The notes under the pieces: model-generated
What the model saw: only the letters and a program-made list of their open reading frames with translations
Database searches by the model: none
What the model was told of the DNA's origin: nothing
From: Paenibacillus sp. oral taxon 786 str. D14
GTDB taxonomy: Bacteria; Bacillota; Bacilli; Paenibacillales; Paenibacillaceae
DNA: 35,987 nt
NCBI RefSeq assembly: GCF_000159955.1
Contig: NZ_GG695984.1
Location: 1-35,987, forward strand
Direction of reading: 5' to 3'
Part shown: piece after piece, positions 7,478 through 16,402 of the stretch
Numbering within the stretch: the stretch's first letter is position 1
How the letters are laid out: every line of letters begins with the position of its first letter
Position numbers and translations under genes: made by a program

Positions 7478-8829
7478 ATTGATTCCTCCAGTACGCGGGC
7501 GAATTGGTCAATTTCTGCTTTGCTGCGCTTCTCCGTCACGGCGATCAGCAGATGGCCGGCGAGTTCGGGATAGCTGCGTCCCAGATCGTACCCGCCGATA
7601 AACCCGGCGGCAAGCAGATCCCGCTGCAACTGAGCCGGGTCGGTGCCCTCCGGCAGCCGAAGCACAAACTCGTTGAAGAACGGCGACTCAAAAGCGGCGC
7701 TTACGCCAGGAATGGCGGTGAACACCTGTTTGGCATAATGGCTTTTCTGCAAATTCAGCTCCGCAACTTCGGCCATTCCTTGCTTGCCCATCATGGATAA
7801 GTAGACAGAGGCAGCCAAGGCAAGCAGGGCCTGGTTGGAGCAGATGTTGGAGGTTGCTTTCTCGCGGCGGATATGCTGCTCACGGGCTTGCAGTGTCAAG
7901 ACGAACCCGCGCTTGCCGTTGCGATCGGTGGTCTGCCCGACGATCCGGCCGGGGATCCGGCGCATATGCGCTTCCGATACGGCGAAGAAACCGCAGGTTG
8001 GTCCGCCGAAGGAAGGAGCCAGCCCCAGCGGCTGGGCGTCGCCAACGACGATGTCGGCTCCAAGCTTGCCCGGCGCTTCCAGCAAGCCAAGTGCGAGCGG
8101 ATTACTGCTGACGATCAGCAAGCTCCCTTGGGCATGGGCCAGTTCGCCGATGGCACGAAGATCCTCCAGGGAGCCAAAGAAGTTCGGGTTCTGGATCAAG
8201 ACGGCAGCGGTGTCCTTGGTGACGGCCGCAGCAAGCGCCTCACGATCAATTACGCCTTGCTCCCAGCCGACCTCAACGATCTCCAGATTCAGACCGTGAG
8301 CGTAGGTGGCGAGCACCTCGCGTGCTTCCGGATGGACGGTGCGGGAGACGATAAGCTGTTTGCGTCTGGTGGCAGCCGCGGCCAGGTTGCCGGCTTCGGC
8401 TAAAGCGGTAGCTCCGTCGTACATGCTGGCATTGGCGACCTTCAGTCCGGTCAGCTCGCAGATGTACGACTGGAATTCGAAAATCGCCTGCAGCTCGCCT
8501 TGGCTAATTTCCGGCTGATACGGCGTGTACGCGGTATAAAATTCCGAACGGGACACGACGTGCTGAATGACGGAAGGAATGTGATGGTCATAAATCCCGG
8601 CACCAAGAAAGCTGGTGAATCGGTCGGTGTCGGCATTACGACCGGCAAGTTCTGCTAAGTGGCGGGTCAGCGCGTATTCGTCTAAACGAGGGGATACCGG
8701 GAGTTCACCTTGAATGCGAATGCTCTCCGGAATGTCCTTGAACAGCTCTTGGACGGAGCTTGCGCCGATCGTTTGCAGCATTTCCGCTTGGTCTTGTTCG
8801 GTTAACGGCAAATAACGATGTTTTAGCAT
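7465..8829 (-). CDS. gcvPA: Glycine dehydrogenase (decarboxylating) subunit 1
   Basis: N-terminal half of the P-protein, which in Bacillota and archaea is a separate subunit pairing with GcvPB. It begins [16 protein letters not shown] and continues with [14 protein letters not shown] and [20 protein letters not shown], which are typical of the subunit. Length 454 is close to the usual 445-450. It retains the fold but not the PLP lysine. ATG at 8829 has AAGGAG about 13 nt upstream, a rather long spacing. It sits 19 nt after gcvT and overlaps gcvPB by 13 bp. Confidence 0.97.
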   Translation of the reverse strand: MLKHRYLPLTEQDQAEMLQTIGASSVQELFKDIPESIRIQGELPVSPRLDEYALTRHLAELAGRNADTDRFTSFLGAGIYDHHIPSVIQHVVSRSEFYTAYTPYQPEISQGELQAIFEFQSYICELTGLKVANASMYDGATALAEAGNLAAAATRRKQLIVSRTVHPEAREVLATYAHGLNLEIVEVGWEQGVIDREALAAAVTKDTAAVLIQNPNFFGSLEDLRAIGELAHAQGSLLIVSSNPLALGLLEAPGKLGADIVVGDAQPLGLAPSFGGPTCGFFAVSEAHMRRIPGRIVGQTTDRNGKRGFVLTLQAREQHIRREKATSNICSNQALLALAASVYLSMMGKQGMAEVAELNLQKSHYAKQVFTAIPGVSAAFESPFFNEFVLRLPEGTDPAQLQRDLLAAGFIGGYDLGRSYPELAGHLLIAVTEKRSKAEIDQFARVLEESICSK

Positions 8830-8848
8830 CTGATTTCGTGTTCTCCTT

Positions 8849-9979
8849 TCACCGCTTGGCGGCAGGGTTTCGGCGATAGAACGGCAGCGGGACGACCTTG
8901 GCCTTCAGCCGCTTGCCGCGGATGTCGACCTCCACAATCGTGCCGGGTTTGGTATAGCGGTTGGTGAGGATCGCCATCCCGAGGTTTTTTTTCAGGGTAG
9001 GCGATTGCGTGCCTGTCGTGACTTCTCCGATCGGTTCCTCAGAGCCTTCGGCAAACACCGGGTAATGCGTACGCGGAATCCCGCGATCGATCATCTCCAG
9101 GCCGACGAGGCGGCGAGGGATGCCTTCATCCCGTTGTTTGATCAATGCATCGCGGCCGATGAAGTCGCCTTGCTCCAGCTTCACGAATCGGTTTAAGCCC
9201 ACTTCGAGCGGGGTGATCTCAGGTCCCAATTCCTGGCCGTACAGAGGCAGGCAAGCTTCGAAGCGCAGCGTATCTCTAGCGCCCAGCCCGGCCGGGAGAA
9301 GGCCATGGCTCTCCCCGGCCTCCATCAGTATGTCCCAAAGCGCTTGCGCTTGCTCGGCTGCTACATACAACTCAAATCCGTCCTCGCCGGTATACCCGGT
9401 TCTGGACAGCAAGGCAGGTATGCCGGCAATCCGCGCTTCCCGGATAAATGTGAACGGACGCAAGGCCACTGGATCCTCCCCTTCGCTAAGAGGGGAGAGG
9501 AGGGAGGCGGCCAGCGGCCCTTGAACGGCAAGCAACGCCGTCTCGTCGGAGGCGTTCCGCATGGTTACACCTTCAGCAGGAAGGTGCTGCTGCAGCCAGT
9601 CCCAGTCTTTTTCAATATTCGAGGCGTTGACCACCAGCATGTACTTGCCTTCATCCAGTTGATAGATCAACAGATCGTCCACCACGCCGCCATCGGGATA
9701 GCAGAGCAAGGTGTATTGGGCTTTCCCCGGCTGAAGCAGAGTCACGTCGTTGGTTGTCATGTGTTGCAAAAAGCGTTCCGACTCAGGGCCCTCCACGAAA
9801 AATTCGCCCATATGCGATACGTCAAACAGACCGGCGCGCTCGCGCACGGCTTCGTGCTCTTTCTGGATGCCGCTGAACTGCACCGGCAGCTCCCAACCGC
9901 CGAAATCGATACAGCGGACTCCTTCATAACGCGCATATCCGGGATAGAGCGGCGTACGCCGCAATGCGGATTCGGACAT
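8849..9979 (-). CDS. gcvT: Aminomethyltransferase (T-protein)
   Basis: It moves the methylene from aminomethyl-lipoyl-GcvH to tetrahydrofolate, releasing ammonia. Family motifs are clear: [13 protein letters not shown] and [10 protein letters not shown] in the N-terminal folate-binding domain, [13 protein letters not shown] and [17 protein letters not shown] in the middle, and a C-terminal barrel with [16 protein letters not shown]. Length is 376 residues from the chosen ATG at 9979, which has GAGG 8 nt upstream; an ATG two codons earlier would sit too close to that site. First gene of the gcv operon, preceded by the glycine riboswitch and terminator. Confidence 0.96.
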   Translation of the reverse strand: MSESALRRTPLYPGYARYEGVRCIDFGGWELPVQFSGIQKEHEAVRERAGLFDVSHMGEFFVEGPESERFLQHMTTNDVTLLQPGKAQYTLLCYPDGGVVDDLLIYQLDEGKYMLVVNASNIEKDWDWLQQHLPAEGVTMRNASDETALLAVQGPLAASLLSPLSEGEDPVALRPFTFIREARIAGIPALLSRTGYTGEDGFELYVAAEQAQALWDILMEAGESHGLLPAGLGARDTLRFEACLPLYGQELGPEITPLEVGLNRFVKLEQGDFIGRDALIKQRDEGIPRRLVGLEMIDRGIPRTHYPVFAEGSEEPIGEVTTGTQSPTLKKNLGMAILTNRYTKPGTIVEVDIRGKRLKAKVVPLPFYRRNPAAKR

Positions 9980-10045
9980 TGCCATCACCTCGTAAGGGCC
10001 GGATCGGCCAATTTTTGAGAACAGCAAAAAGGACAGGCCAAAGAA

Positions 10046-10069
10046 AACCCGCTAGCCTACCTAACGGTT
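10046..10069 (-). terminator. Riboswitch-controlled terminator before gcvT
   Basis: On the minus strand AACCGTTAG (10069-10061) pairs with CTAGCGGGTT (10055-10046), with one bulged G and a 5-nt loop. TTTTCTTT follows. It lies directly downstream of the second glycine aptamer and fits the expression platform, with glycine binding expected to allow read-through. Confidence 0.65.
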
Positions 10070-10076
10070 CTTCCCG

Positions 10077-10283
10077 GCTCTGTCCCTTGTACCTGAGAGT
10101 TACCCTGTGCTAAGGCTCGAAGCTCGCGCAGGTTTCCCCTTGGGTGATTCACGTAGAGGATACCTCTACGTGAATGCTCTCCAGAGTTGCGTCCGGCAGA
10201 GGTCCTTTTGCCTGAGAGATTCACCGCTTCGCGGCTTGCTCCTTCGGCGTTACAATACGGTAATTGTAATCTCTCCCCCTGCC
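10077..10283 (-). promoter_or_regulatory. Tandem glycine riboswitch
   Basis: Two aptamers lie in series on the minus strand. The first (about 10283-10190) has GGGGAGAG, then GCCGAAGGAGCAA, then CTCTCAGGCAAAAGGAC. The second (about 10189-10077) has CTGGAGAGC, a long variable stem formed by ATTCACGTAGAGG and its complement, ACCCAAGGGGAAACC, and CTCTCAGGTACAAGGGACAG. These are the conserved parts of the glycine riboswitch class. It precedes gcvT-gcvPA-gcvPB, the classic target. Confidence 0.95.
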
Positions 10284-10307
10284 ATCAACCGCAGCTTACA
10301 CATCTCA

Positions 10308-10336
10308 TTAATACTCAAAAACCGCCTAGATGTCAA
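10308..10336 (-). promoter_or_regulatory. Sigma-A promoter of gcvT-gcvPA-gcvPB
   Basis: A perfect TTGACA (10336-10331) and TATTAA (10313-10308) are separated by 17 bp on the minus strand. This places the transcript start about 20 nt before the first aptamer. Confidence 0.85.
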
Positions 10337-10426
10337 TAAAGTTATCATAATAATTTTAATTAAATTCGTTTACTGGAAAAGGCTACGCTTACATTTTGTT
10401 AGACTCTATCAAATGTGTTAATAATA

Positions 10427-10454
10427 TTGACATGAGAGCTAGGTTTGGAATAAT
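10427..10454 (+). promoter_or_regulatory. Sigma-A promoter of gcvH
   Basis: TTGACA (10427-10432) is followed 16 bp later by AATAAT (10449-10454); TAATCT (10451-10456) is an alternative -10. The 90 bp between this and the gcv operon promoter are AT-rich with no gene. No riboswitch precedes gcvH. Confidence 0.7.
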
Positions 10455-10533
10455 CTGAACGAGGGAAATACGAAGATAGATAATCCACAATGTGTAAGGT
10501 ATGCTAGATCATCCGAAAGAGGAGGAGCAAGCT

Positions 10534-10929
10534 TTGGCTAGTGAGATCAGGGAAAACGTGTTGTACAGCGATGAGCATGAATGGGTGCTTGATTTGGGGG
10601 ATGGGACGGTGAAGATCGGCATCTCCGACGTAGCCCAACATCGGCTGGGCGACATCGTGTTCGTGGAGCTGCCCGAACCGGGGCAGGAATTCGAAGCGCA
10701 GGAAGGCATCGGAACGATCGAATCCGTTAAGACGGTCGCCGATTTGTTTACGCCGGTCAGCGGGACTGTGCTGGCGGTGAACCGGGAGCTGGATACCGCG
10801 CCGGAGCTCGTGAATGAAGAGCCGTACGACGGGGGCTGGATGGTTCACATTCGTTTGAAGGAAGACGCAAACGTCGCGCTGGCGAATTTGATGGACGCGA
10901 AGGCGTATGCGGAATTTATCGAGAGATAA
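10534..10929 (+). CDS. gcvH: Glycine cleavage system H protein
   Basis: Lipoyl carrier that shuttles the aminomethyl group between P-, T- and L-proteins; in Bacillota it also serves as the entry point for lipoate assembly. The lipoylation motif is ESVKTVADLFTPVSG with the lysine at residue 66. YSDEHEWV and IGISDVAQHRLGDIVFVELPE are family hallmarks. I chose TTG at 10534 because GAGGAGGAG lies 7 nt before it, giving 131 residues. An ATG at 10501 would add 11 residues without homology and has a weaker site. The gene is divergent from the rest of the gcv genes and not under the riboswitch, in line with its separate lipoate role. Confidence 0.96.
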   Translation: MASEIRENVLYSDEHEWVLDLGDGTVKIGISDVAQHRLGDIVFVELPEPGQEFEAQEGIGTIESVKTVADLFTPVSGTVLAVNRELDTAPELVNEEPYDGGWMVHIRLKEDANVALANLMDAKAYAEFIER

Positions 10930-10953
10930 AGCAAGATTTCGGGCAAAGTAAGA

Positions 10954-11034
10954 AACTCGCGGTCAGCGTAATCGCGGAAGCCGCTGATGTTCGGTCAGCA
11001 TAACTCCGCTATCGCTTGTCGCGAGTTGTTTTTT
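10954..11034. terminator. Large branched terminator between gcvH and mtnB
   Basis: AACTCGCG (10954-10961) pairs with CGCGAGTT (11020-11027), and an inner GTCAGCG/CGCTGAT pairing fills part of the loop. GTTTTTTT follows on the plus strand. On the minus strand only a broken T-run follows, so its use by mtnB is less sure. Confidence 0.7.
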
Positions 11035-11708
11035 TAGGCATGATGCCCTTTGGGGGGCAACAGCAGGGAACGGTACAGCGCTTCAAACATAAACTCCAGC
11101 GCTTCCAGATGGCGCTTGGCCTTGGTGATGTTAGCCCCCCAGGCATAGATCCCGTGATTTTGCAGCAACAACGCGGGCACACTTGTATCCAGACTGCCCG
11201 GGATTTGCTTGAGGATGGCAGGGAGCTCGGCGGCGTTTGGCAGAATCGGCACTCGGATCTCCGCTTGCATCTCCCATATCTCTAGGCTTTTGAGCAGTTC
11301 GTTTCCCTTGAGTGGGACGCCGCCATCCGCTGCGAAATAGTCGCTGAGCACATTATTGAACGTCGTATGTACGTGCGCGATCGCGCCGCAGCCGGTCATC
11401 CGGTAGATTCTCGCGTGTATCGGTGCGTCGGCGCAAGGCTTGAGCCGCGTTGGCTCACAGGGCGCGCCGGCGGAATCGACGAACAGCACGCCTGCCGGAG
11501 GGGAGGGTGCCGCTGACAGCTCCGACTTATACGTCTCGTCGGCTGTTACGGCAAACACGAACCGGTCCGGCGTATACCGGCCGACCCTCATCGACAAGCT
11601 GCCGCTGGAAGCGGGGAACCAACCGCGGGCGGCGAACTCCTCCCACAGGCGTTGGATGGCGTCCAGCGCCGCTTGTTTTTCTTCCCATGGGATATCGACG
11701 TAGTTCAT
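11034..11708 (-). CDS. mtnB: Methylthioribulose-1-phosphate dehydratase
   Basis: Zinc enzyme of the methionine salvage pathway: it dehydrates 5-methylthioribulose-1-phosphate to a diketone. Class II aldolase fold. Visible motifs are GWFPASSGSLSMRV near the start, the metal-binding AHVHTTFNNVLS, NELLKSLEIWEMQAEI and QNHGIYAWG near the C-terminus. Length 224 is a little over the usual 205-215. ATG at 11708 follows AAAGGGGGA. It lies 69 nt after proC on the same strand with no terminator visible between them, so it probably belongs to the proline T-box operon. None of the other core mtn genes are in the window apart from the MtnU-like gene at 15.5 kb. Confidence 0.93.
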   Translation of the reverse strand: MNYVDIPWEEKQAALDAIQRLWEEFAARGWFPASSGSLSMRVGRYTPDRFVFAVTADETYKSELSAAPSPPAGVLFVDSAGAPCEPTRLKPCADAPIHARIYRMTGCGAIAHVHTTFNNVLSDYFAADGGVPLKGNELLKSLEIWEMQAEIRVPILPNAAELPAILKQIPGSLDTSVPALLLQNHGIYAWGANITKAKRHLEALEFMFEALYRSLLLPPKGHHA

Positions 11709-11777
11709 GCTGCCGTCCCCCTTTCATACTGGCCTTAAGTGCATTGCCGGCCATCGCTGCACCACACAGCTTCGCTG

Positions 11778-12638
11778 CTACAACAGCGCTTGTCTCACGG
11801 CTTCGCCCATTTCTTTCGAGCGTTCGGCAGCCCGGTGGACCGCAGCCTTTACGTTCGGCTGAAAGCTGCCGGCTTCCAGCACGCCGATCGCCGCTTGCGT
11901 CGAACCGTTTGGCGAGGTGATGTCCGCACGCAGCTTGGTAGGCGCTTCGCCGGTTTCCGACATCATGAGGGCAGCGCCCAGCACCGTTTGCACGGTAAGC
12001 TCGCGGGATTGCTCTGGTGTTAGCCCGCCTTCGATGCCCGCTTCAATCATCGCTTCCATCAGATAATAAACATATGCAGGTCCGCTCCCGGATACGCCCG
12101 TCAAAATTTCCATTTGTTCTTCCGGGATAACGCTAACCATTCCAACGGCTTCAAACATCGACAAGACTTGGGCGCGCTGCGCCTCGGTGGTCTCCGGAGA
12201 GAAGGAGATCCCGGTAGCTCCATGTCCGATGGAGCAGGAGGTGTTTGGCATCGTGCGAGCCACTGCGACCGGACTGCCAAGCAGGACTTGAATCGTCGCG
12301 ATAGATAAGCCGGCGATCAGGGAGACGATCAACTGACCCTCGCGCAGAAGCGGTCCAAGTTCAGCCAAAGCTTCGCCGACGTCCTTCGGCTTCATCGCCA
12401 GGACGATAATCGATGCATCCCGCAAGTAGACCCGTTTCGCGTCCTCTTCAGCCGCTGTTTGTACCTGGTAGGTTTGCGCTAAATAATCGAGCCGTTCCCG
12501 GTTCGAGCGATTCAGCATCACAATTTGATCCGCGCCAGCAACTTGCTTATGGAGCAAGCCGCGTACGATCGCTTCAGCCATCGAACCCGCTCCATAGAAA
12601 CAGATGGTGGAGGCGGACAAAGTGGGTATGGTATTCAT
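11778..12638 (-). CDS. proC: Pyrroline-5-carboxylate reductase
   Basis: Last step of proline synthesis: reduces pyrroline-5-carboxylate with NAD(P)H. N-terminal Rossmann motif FYGAGSMAEAI near residue 14, AMKPKDV near residue 82, and the C-terminal signature running from GVSGSGPAYVYYLMEAM through TKLRADITSPNGST. Length 286 is slightly above the usual 270-280. ATG at 12638 has GGAGG 9 nt upstream. It follows proA by 48 nt and is the third gene of proB-proA-proC. In Bacillus nomenclature it may be called proI. Confidence 0.96.
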   Translation of the reverse strand: MNTIPTLSASTICFYGAGSMAEAIVRGLLHKQVAGADQIVMLNRSNRERLDYLAQTYQVQTAAEEDAKRVYLRDASIIVLAMKPKDVGEALAELGPLLREGQLIVSLIAGLSIATIQVLLGSPVAVARTMPNTSCSIGHGATGISFSPETTEAQRAQVLSMFEAVGMVSVIPEEQMEILTGVSGSGPAYVYYLMEAMIEAGIEGGLTPEQSRELTVQTVLGAALMMSETGEAPTKLRADITSPNGSTQAAIGVLEAGSFQPNVKAAVHRAAERSKEMGEAVRQALL

Positions 12639-12686
12639 AGCATATGACCTCCGGTTTTAATGGTGGAAAAAAAGGGGGACACCCCG

Positions 12687-13934
12687 TTACTGCCGGATTT
12701 GTCCGTTCCCCTGGATGATATATTTACTTGAGGTGAGCGCAGTTAGGCCCATCGGTCCGCGGGCATGCAGCTTTTGGGTACTGATGCCGATCTCTGCGCC
12801 GAACCCGAACTCGAAGCCGTCGGTGAAGCGGGTAGAGGCGTTGTGGTAAACCGCCGCAGCGTCCACTTCTTGCTGGAACCGTTCGGCATTCGCGCTGTCC
12901 TGGGTAACGATGCACTCGGAGTGCTTCGTGCCAAAGCGGGCGATATGCGCCATCGCTTCGTCCAGGTTGCGAACGATTTTAACGTTGAGAATATAGTCGT
13001 TGTACTCCGTGGCATAATCTTCATCCGTCGCTGGCGCAGCCCAAGAGATTAGCTGTCTTGCAGCCTCATCTCCCCGCAGCTCGACCCCGGCTTCCTTGAA
13101 ACGGTTCGCCAGCTCGAGCAAATGTTGTTCAGCGAATGCCTCATGCACCAGCAGCGTTTCCATCGAGTTGCAGACCGACGGGCGCTGAACTTTGGCATTC
13201 ATAGCGATCTCCGTCGCCATCACGGGATCGGCCGAGGCATCCAAGTACGTATGGCAGATGCCGGCGCCCGTCTCAATGACCGGGACCGTGGCGTTTTGCA
13301 CGACCGTTTGAATCAGAGAGCTGCCGCCGCGCGGAATCACGACGTCCAGCAATCCGTTTAGCTTTAGCATTTCGTCAACGGAGGAGCGGTTCGGATCCTC
13401 GATCAGCTGGACGGCATCGACCGGAACTTGAGTTCCCGCAAGTGCGCTATGGATGATCTCCACGATTTTTCGGTTGGAGGACAGCGCGGAGGAGCCGCCG
13501 CGCAGCACAACGGCGTTGCCTGTCTTCAGGCATAAGCCCATCGCATCCACTGTCACGTTTGGCCGCGCTTCATAGACGATCCCGATGACGCCAAGCGGGA
13601 CGCGGCGTTTGATGATATGCAGCCCGTTCGGACGGTCGATCGTCTCCAGCACGTCGCCAACCGGGTCGGGCAACTCGGCGATTTGCCGCAGTCCTTCAGC
13701 GATCCCTTCAATGCGCTCATGGGTTAATGCCAGGCGATCCAGCATGGAGGAAGACGTCCCGTTGTCGCGTCCCCGCTGCAGATCCTCTTCATTCGCCGCG
13801 AGTATCGCGTCGCTATTGCGTACCAGCGCATCGGCGACTGCCAGCAGAGCTTCGTTTTTTTGCGCCGTTGTCAAACGATTTAGGACGGACACGGCCGTTC
13901 CGGCCAGCTTCGCTTTTTCTCTCACTTCACTCAT
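12687..13934 (-). CDS. proA: Glutamate-5-semialdehyde dehydrogenase (gamma-glutamyl phosphate reductase)
   Basis: Second step of proline synthesis: NADPH-dependent reduction of gamma-glutamyl phosphate. The catalytic cysteine lies in VQRPSVCNSMET (Cys255). VPLGVIGIVYEARPNVTVDA and VVLRGGSSALSSN are family motifs, and LHARGPMGLTALTSSKY closes the protein. Length 415 is normal. The start ATG at 13934 is preceded by AAGGAGGT. It sits 43 nt after proB and 48 nt before proC. Confidence 0.97.
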   Translation of the reverse strand: MSEVREKAKLAGTAVSVLNRLTTAQKNEALLAVADALVRNSDAILAANEEDLQRGRDNGTSSSMLDRLALTHERIEGIAEGLRQIAELPDPVGDVLETIDRPNGLHIIKRRVPLGVIGIVYEARPNVTVDAMGLCLKTGNAVVLRGGSSALSSNRKIVEIIHSALAGTQVPVDAVQLIEDPNRSSVDEMLKLNGLLDVVIPRGGSSLIQTVVQNATVPVIETGAGICHTYLDASADPVMATEIAMNAKVQRPSVCNSMETLLVHEAFAEQHLLELANRFKEAGVELRGDEAARQLISWAAPATDEDYATEYNDYILNVKIVRNLDEAMAHIARFGTKHSECIVTQDSANAERFQQEVDAAAVYHNASTRFTDGFEFGFGAEIGISTQKLHARGPMGLTALTSSKYIIQGNGQIRQ

Positions 13935-13977
13935 TTAGGTATACCTCCTTAAAATCCAGTGAAAAAGGATGGGGTGA

Positions 13978-15084
13978 TTATGCTTTTAGCGAAATCCATT
14001 CGTCCCGGTGGATGACCTCCAGACGATGGACGCTGTCCAACTTCTTGAAGACCTCGGTGCTGGGGAGCCCGAGGATGTGATGGAGCTGTTCTGCATCATA
14101 ATTGACGATGCCCCGTCCCAGTACCTCGCCACCTGAGCTGACGACTTCTACGACGTCGCCGGTATGGAACTGTCCGCTGGCCTCTTTGACGCCGACCGGA
14201 AGCAGGCTTCGTCCACCGCGGATCAAAGCCTCCTCGGCACCGGCATCCACCGTCAGCGTCCCGATCGGGGTGGAGAAGAAGCCCAGCCATTGCTTCTTCC
14301 GCGGCAGCGAGGCACCATGAGCTTCGAAATAGGTGCCGTGCCCGTCGCCGCGCAAAGCGGCCAGCAGATCGCCAGGAGAGGCGACCTTTCCGACGAAGAC
14401 CGGAACGCCTCCGAGCGAAGCGATTTTCGCGGCGTCGATTTTCGACCGCATGCCGCCCGTGCCGACGGATGAGCCGGCGCCGCCGGCGATGGCATAGATC
14501 TGGCCGGTGATTTCCGTGACCCGGCTGATGCGCTGGGCCTGCGGTTCCAGGCGCGGATCCTTGGTGTACAGTCCGTCCATATCGGTCAAGATCAGCAGGT
14601 GATCGGCGTGAATCAGGTTGGCGACGAGGGCGGACAACGTATCGTTGTCGCCGAATTTCAACTCATCGAGCGAGACGGTGTCGTTCTCGTTAATAATCGG
14701 CAACACGTTTCGCTTCAGCAGCTCTTCGATCGCCATGCTGGCGTTACCCGTTCGCTTGCGGTTCTGAAAATCGGACCGGGTCAGCAGCACCTGGGCCGCG
14801 GTTACTCCGTGACGGGCCAGTTCTTCGCGATAAGCTTGCATCAGCAGCGCTTGACCAACGGCAGCCGAAGCCTGCTTCTCATACAGCAGCTTGGGCCGTT
14901 CGGGGTAGCCGATTTCGCGGAACCCGGCGGCCACCGCGCCGGAGGTCACAAGCAATGGCTGGTAACCGGCCTGAATCAGCCCGGCCAATTCGGATGCGTA
15001 ATACGCAACCGCCTCCCGGTTTAATCCTCCTTCCGACGATGTCAGCGAACTGCTGCCAATTTTGACGACGATGCGTCGCAGCAT
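13978..15084 (-). CDS. proB: Glutamate 5-kinase
   Basis: First, usually feedback-inhibited step of proline synthesis: phosphorylates glutamate. The amino-acid kinase domain begins RRIVVKIGSSSLT, with VTSGAVAAGFREIGY, NENDTVSLDELKFGDND and GTGGMRSKIDAA following. The last 90 residues form a PUA domain (from GTLTVDAGAEEAL). Length is 368 from the ATG at 15084, which has GAGGAG 8 nt upstream; a GTG three codons earlier overlaps that site less well. First gene of the operon after the T-box leader. Confidence 0.97.
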   Translation of the reverse strand: MLRRIVVKIGSSSLTSSEGGLNREAVAYYASELAGLIQAGYQPLLVTSGAVAAGFREIGYPERPKLLYEKQASAAVGQALLMQAYREELARHGVTAAQVLLTRSDFQNRKRTGNASMAIEELLKRNVLPIINENDTVSLDELKFGDNDTLSALVANLIHADHLLILTDMDGLYTKDPRLEPQAQRISRVTEITGQIYAIAGGAGSSVGTGGMRSKIDAAKIASLGGVPVFVGKVASPGDLLAALRGDGHGTYFEAHGASLPRKKQWLGFFSTPIGTLTVDAGAEEALIRGGRSLLPVGVKEASGQFHTGDVVEVVSSGGEVLGRGIVNYDAEQLHHILGLPSTEVFKKLDSVHRLEVIHRDEWISLKA

Positions 15085-15112
15085 GGGGATCACTCCTCAA
15101 ACGATGAATAAA

Positions 15113-15153
15113 ATAAAAAAAACTTTCGCCTTTGCATGCAAAGGACGAAAGTT
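15113..15153 (-). terminator. T-box terminator hairpin
   Basis: On the minus strand AACTTTCG and CGAAAGTT flank a CCTTTGCATGCAAAGG inner palindrome, followed by TTTTTTATTTT. Confidence 0.85.
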
Positions 15154-15383
15154 TTGACTTCCGCGGTACCACCTTTATTGATGAGACGAGCTCATCCAAC
15201 TTCAATGCCCGGTAACAGGGGCGCTGTCCGGCTTGTTCGGCCGGCCGCTCAGGGATAGGATTCGGAAAGGGCTAGCATGTAAATTCTTTCAGCCGGTGGA
15301 ATTTACTCTCTGTCTCGCCGCGTGCTTTCGTACTGGTCCCGTCAATGCGTTTTCTCAAAAAAGTCCGTTTATGTTTCTCATTT
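15121..15383 (-). promoter_or_regulatory. Proline T-box leader of proB
   Basis: The invariant T-box element GGTGGTACCGCGG lies at 15173-15161 on the minus strand. It is followed by a strong terminator stem with a long T-run (15153-15113). Upstream, the Stem I region contains AGAGAG, a GGCTGAAAGA-like apical part and GAATCCTATCC. The likely specifier codon there is CCT (15259-15257), i.e. proline. Uncharged tRNA-Pro should prevent termination and switch on proBAC and probably mtnB. Confidence 0.93.
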
Positions 15384-15389
15384 AATGTA

Positions 15390-15418
15390 AGCATACCACG
15401 CGTCCCCTAGCATTGCAA
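15390..15418 (-). promoter_or_regulatory. Probable sigma-A promoter of the proline operon
   Basis: TTGCAA (15418-15413) and TATGCT (15395-15390) are 17 bp apart on the minus strand and begin transcription just before the T-box Stem I. Confidence 0.6.
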
Positions 15419-15476
15419 AGGGAAAAGCGCCGAAATGGCGTAACCATCGCTTCCTCCACTCCCATTCGCGTCCGTC

Positions 15477-15505
15477 TTGCGAATCCGCAGGGTCGCCATT
15501 ATGAT
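15477..15505 (+). promoter_or_regulatory. Probable sigma-A promoter of the MtnU-like gene
   Basis: TTGCGA (15477-15482) and TATGAT (15500-15505) with 17 bp between, 40 nt before the start codon. It is back to back with the proB promoter. Confidence 0.65.
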
Positions 15506-15544
15506 GAGACTTAGTAAATCGAAGCGTACGAAAGGCGGCGTGGG

Positions 15545-16402
15545 ATGCCGGTGAATTTGGAGTCAAACCATGTGCAAAACCAAGCCCAAAACCAAGATCC
15601 TTCTCGTTCTAACCGATGGCGGATCGCCCTGATTCAATGCGATATCGTCTTAGGGCAACCCGAAGTGAACCGGGCCAAGCTCGAGGCGGCGATGGATCGG
15701 GCAGCTCGCGCTGCGGAGAAGCCGGACGTCATCCTGCTGCCGGAGCTGTGGAATACGGGATACGCCTTGACGGAAATTGGCCGGTTGGCCGATCCAGAGG
15801 GCCAAAACAGCCGGGCATGGCTGGCTGCCTTCGCCCGGCGTCATGGGATCCATGTCATAGGCGGCTCGATTGCCGAAAATCGCAGCGGTCAGGTCTACAA
15901 TACCATGCTGGTATTTAACCGCAGCGGTGAAGAGGTGGCTGCTTACTCTAAAATTCATCTGTTTCGACTGATGGAAGAGGAGAAGTATTTGCAACCGGGG
16001 GAACGGAGCGTAACGTTTGAATTGGATGGCTTGCCGGCTGGGGCAGAGATCTGTTACGACATCCGCTTCCCGGAGCTGACCCGCAGCTTGGCGTTACGCG
16101 GAGCGAAGCTGCTGTTCGTGGCGGCGGAATGGCCGCTCCCGCGGCTCAACCACTGGCGCACGCTGCTCATCGCGCGGGCGATCGAAAACCAAATGTATGT
16201 CATCGCCTGCAACCGGACAGGGAAGGGCGGCGGCGATGAATTTTTCGGCCACTCGATGATCATCGACCCCTGGGGCGAGATTGTGGCCGAGGGCGGTGAA
16301 GCGGAGGAAATTGTCACCGGCAGCATTGACTTGACGTTGGTTGATCAAGTCCGCCGCCGTATTCCCGTCTTCGATGACCGCCGTCCGCTGGCTTACGATT
16401 GA
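15545..16402 (+). CDS. mtnU: Carbon-nitrogen hydrolase, MtnU/omega-amidase type
   Basis: Nitrilase-superfamily amidase. The Glu-Lys-Cys triad is visible: Glu67 in LLPELWNTG, Lys136 in AYSKIHLF and Cys170 in EICYDIRFPEL. Members of this subgroup hydrolyse 2-oxoglutaramate or 2-oxosuccinamate, the product of the transamination that ends methionine salvage. The link to mtnB 4 kb away supports that role, but the substrate is inferred. Length 285 includes a polar N-terminal extension of about 20 residues rich in Asn and Gln. ATG at 15545 has only a weak ribosome binding site (AAAGGCGG), so the true start could be a little downstream. Its last 10 bp overlap the convergent lysR-type gene. Confidence 0.88.
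   Translation: MPVNLESNHVQNQAQNQDPSRSNRWRIALIQCDIVLGQPEVNRAKLEAAMDRAARAAEKPDVILLPELWNTGYALTEIGRLADPEGQNSRAWLAAFARRHGIHVIGGSIAENRSGQVYNTMLVFNRSGEEVAAYSKIHLFRLMEEEKYLQPGERSVTFELDGLPAGAEICYDIRFPELTRSLALRGAKLLFVAAEWPLPRLNHWRTLLIARAIENQMYVIACNRTGKGGGDEFFGHSMIIDPWGEIVAEGGEAEEIVTGSIDLTLVDQVRRRIPVFDDRRPLAYD

Noticed and set aside
6626..7573. A 315-codon open frame opposite gcvPB
   Set aside because: It is antisense to a clear GcvPB, rich in Arg/His/Gln as shadow frames are, and matches no family. The same applies to the long frames at 7873-8403, 9305-10018 and 20781-21530.
10107..10421. A 104-codon plus-strand frame
   Set aside because: It lies on the opposite strand of the glycine riboswitch and its promoter and has no ribosome binding site.
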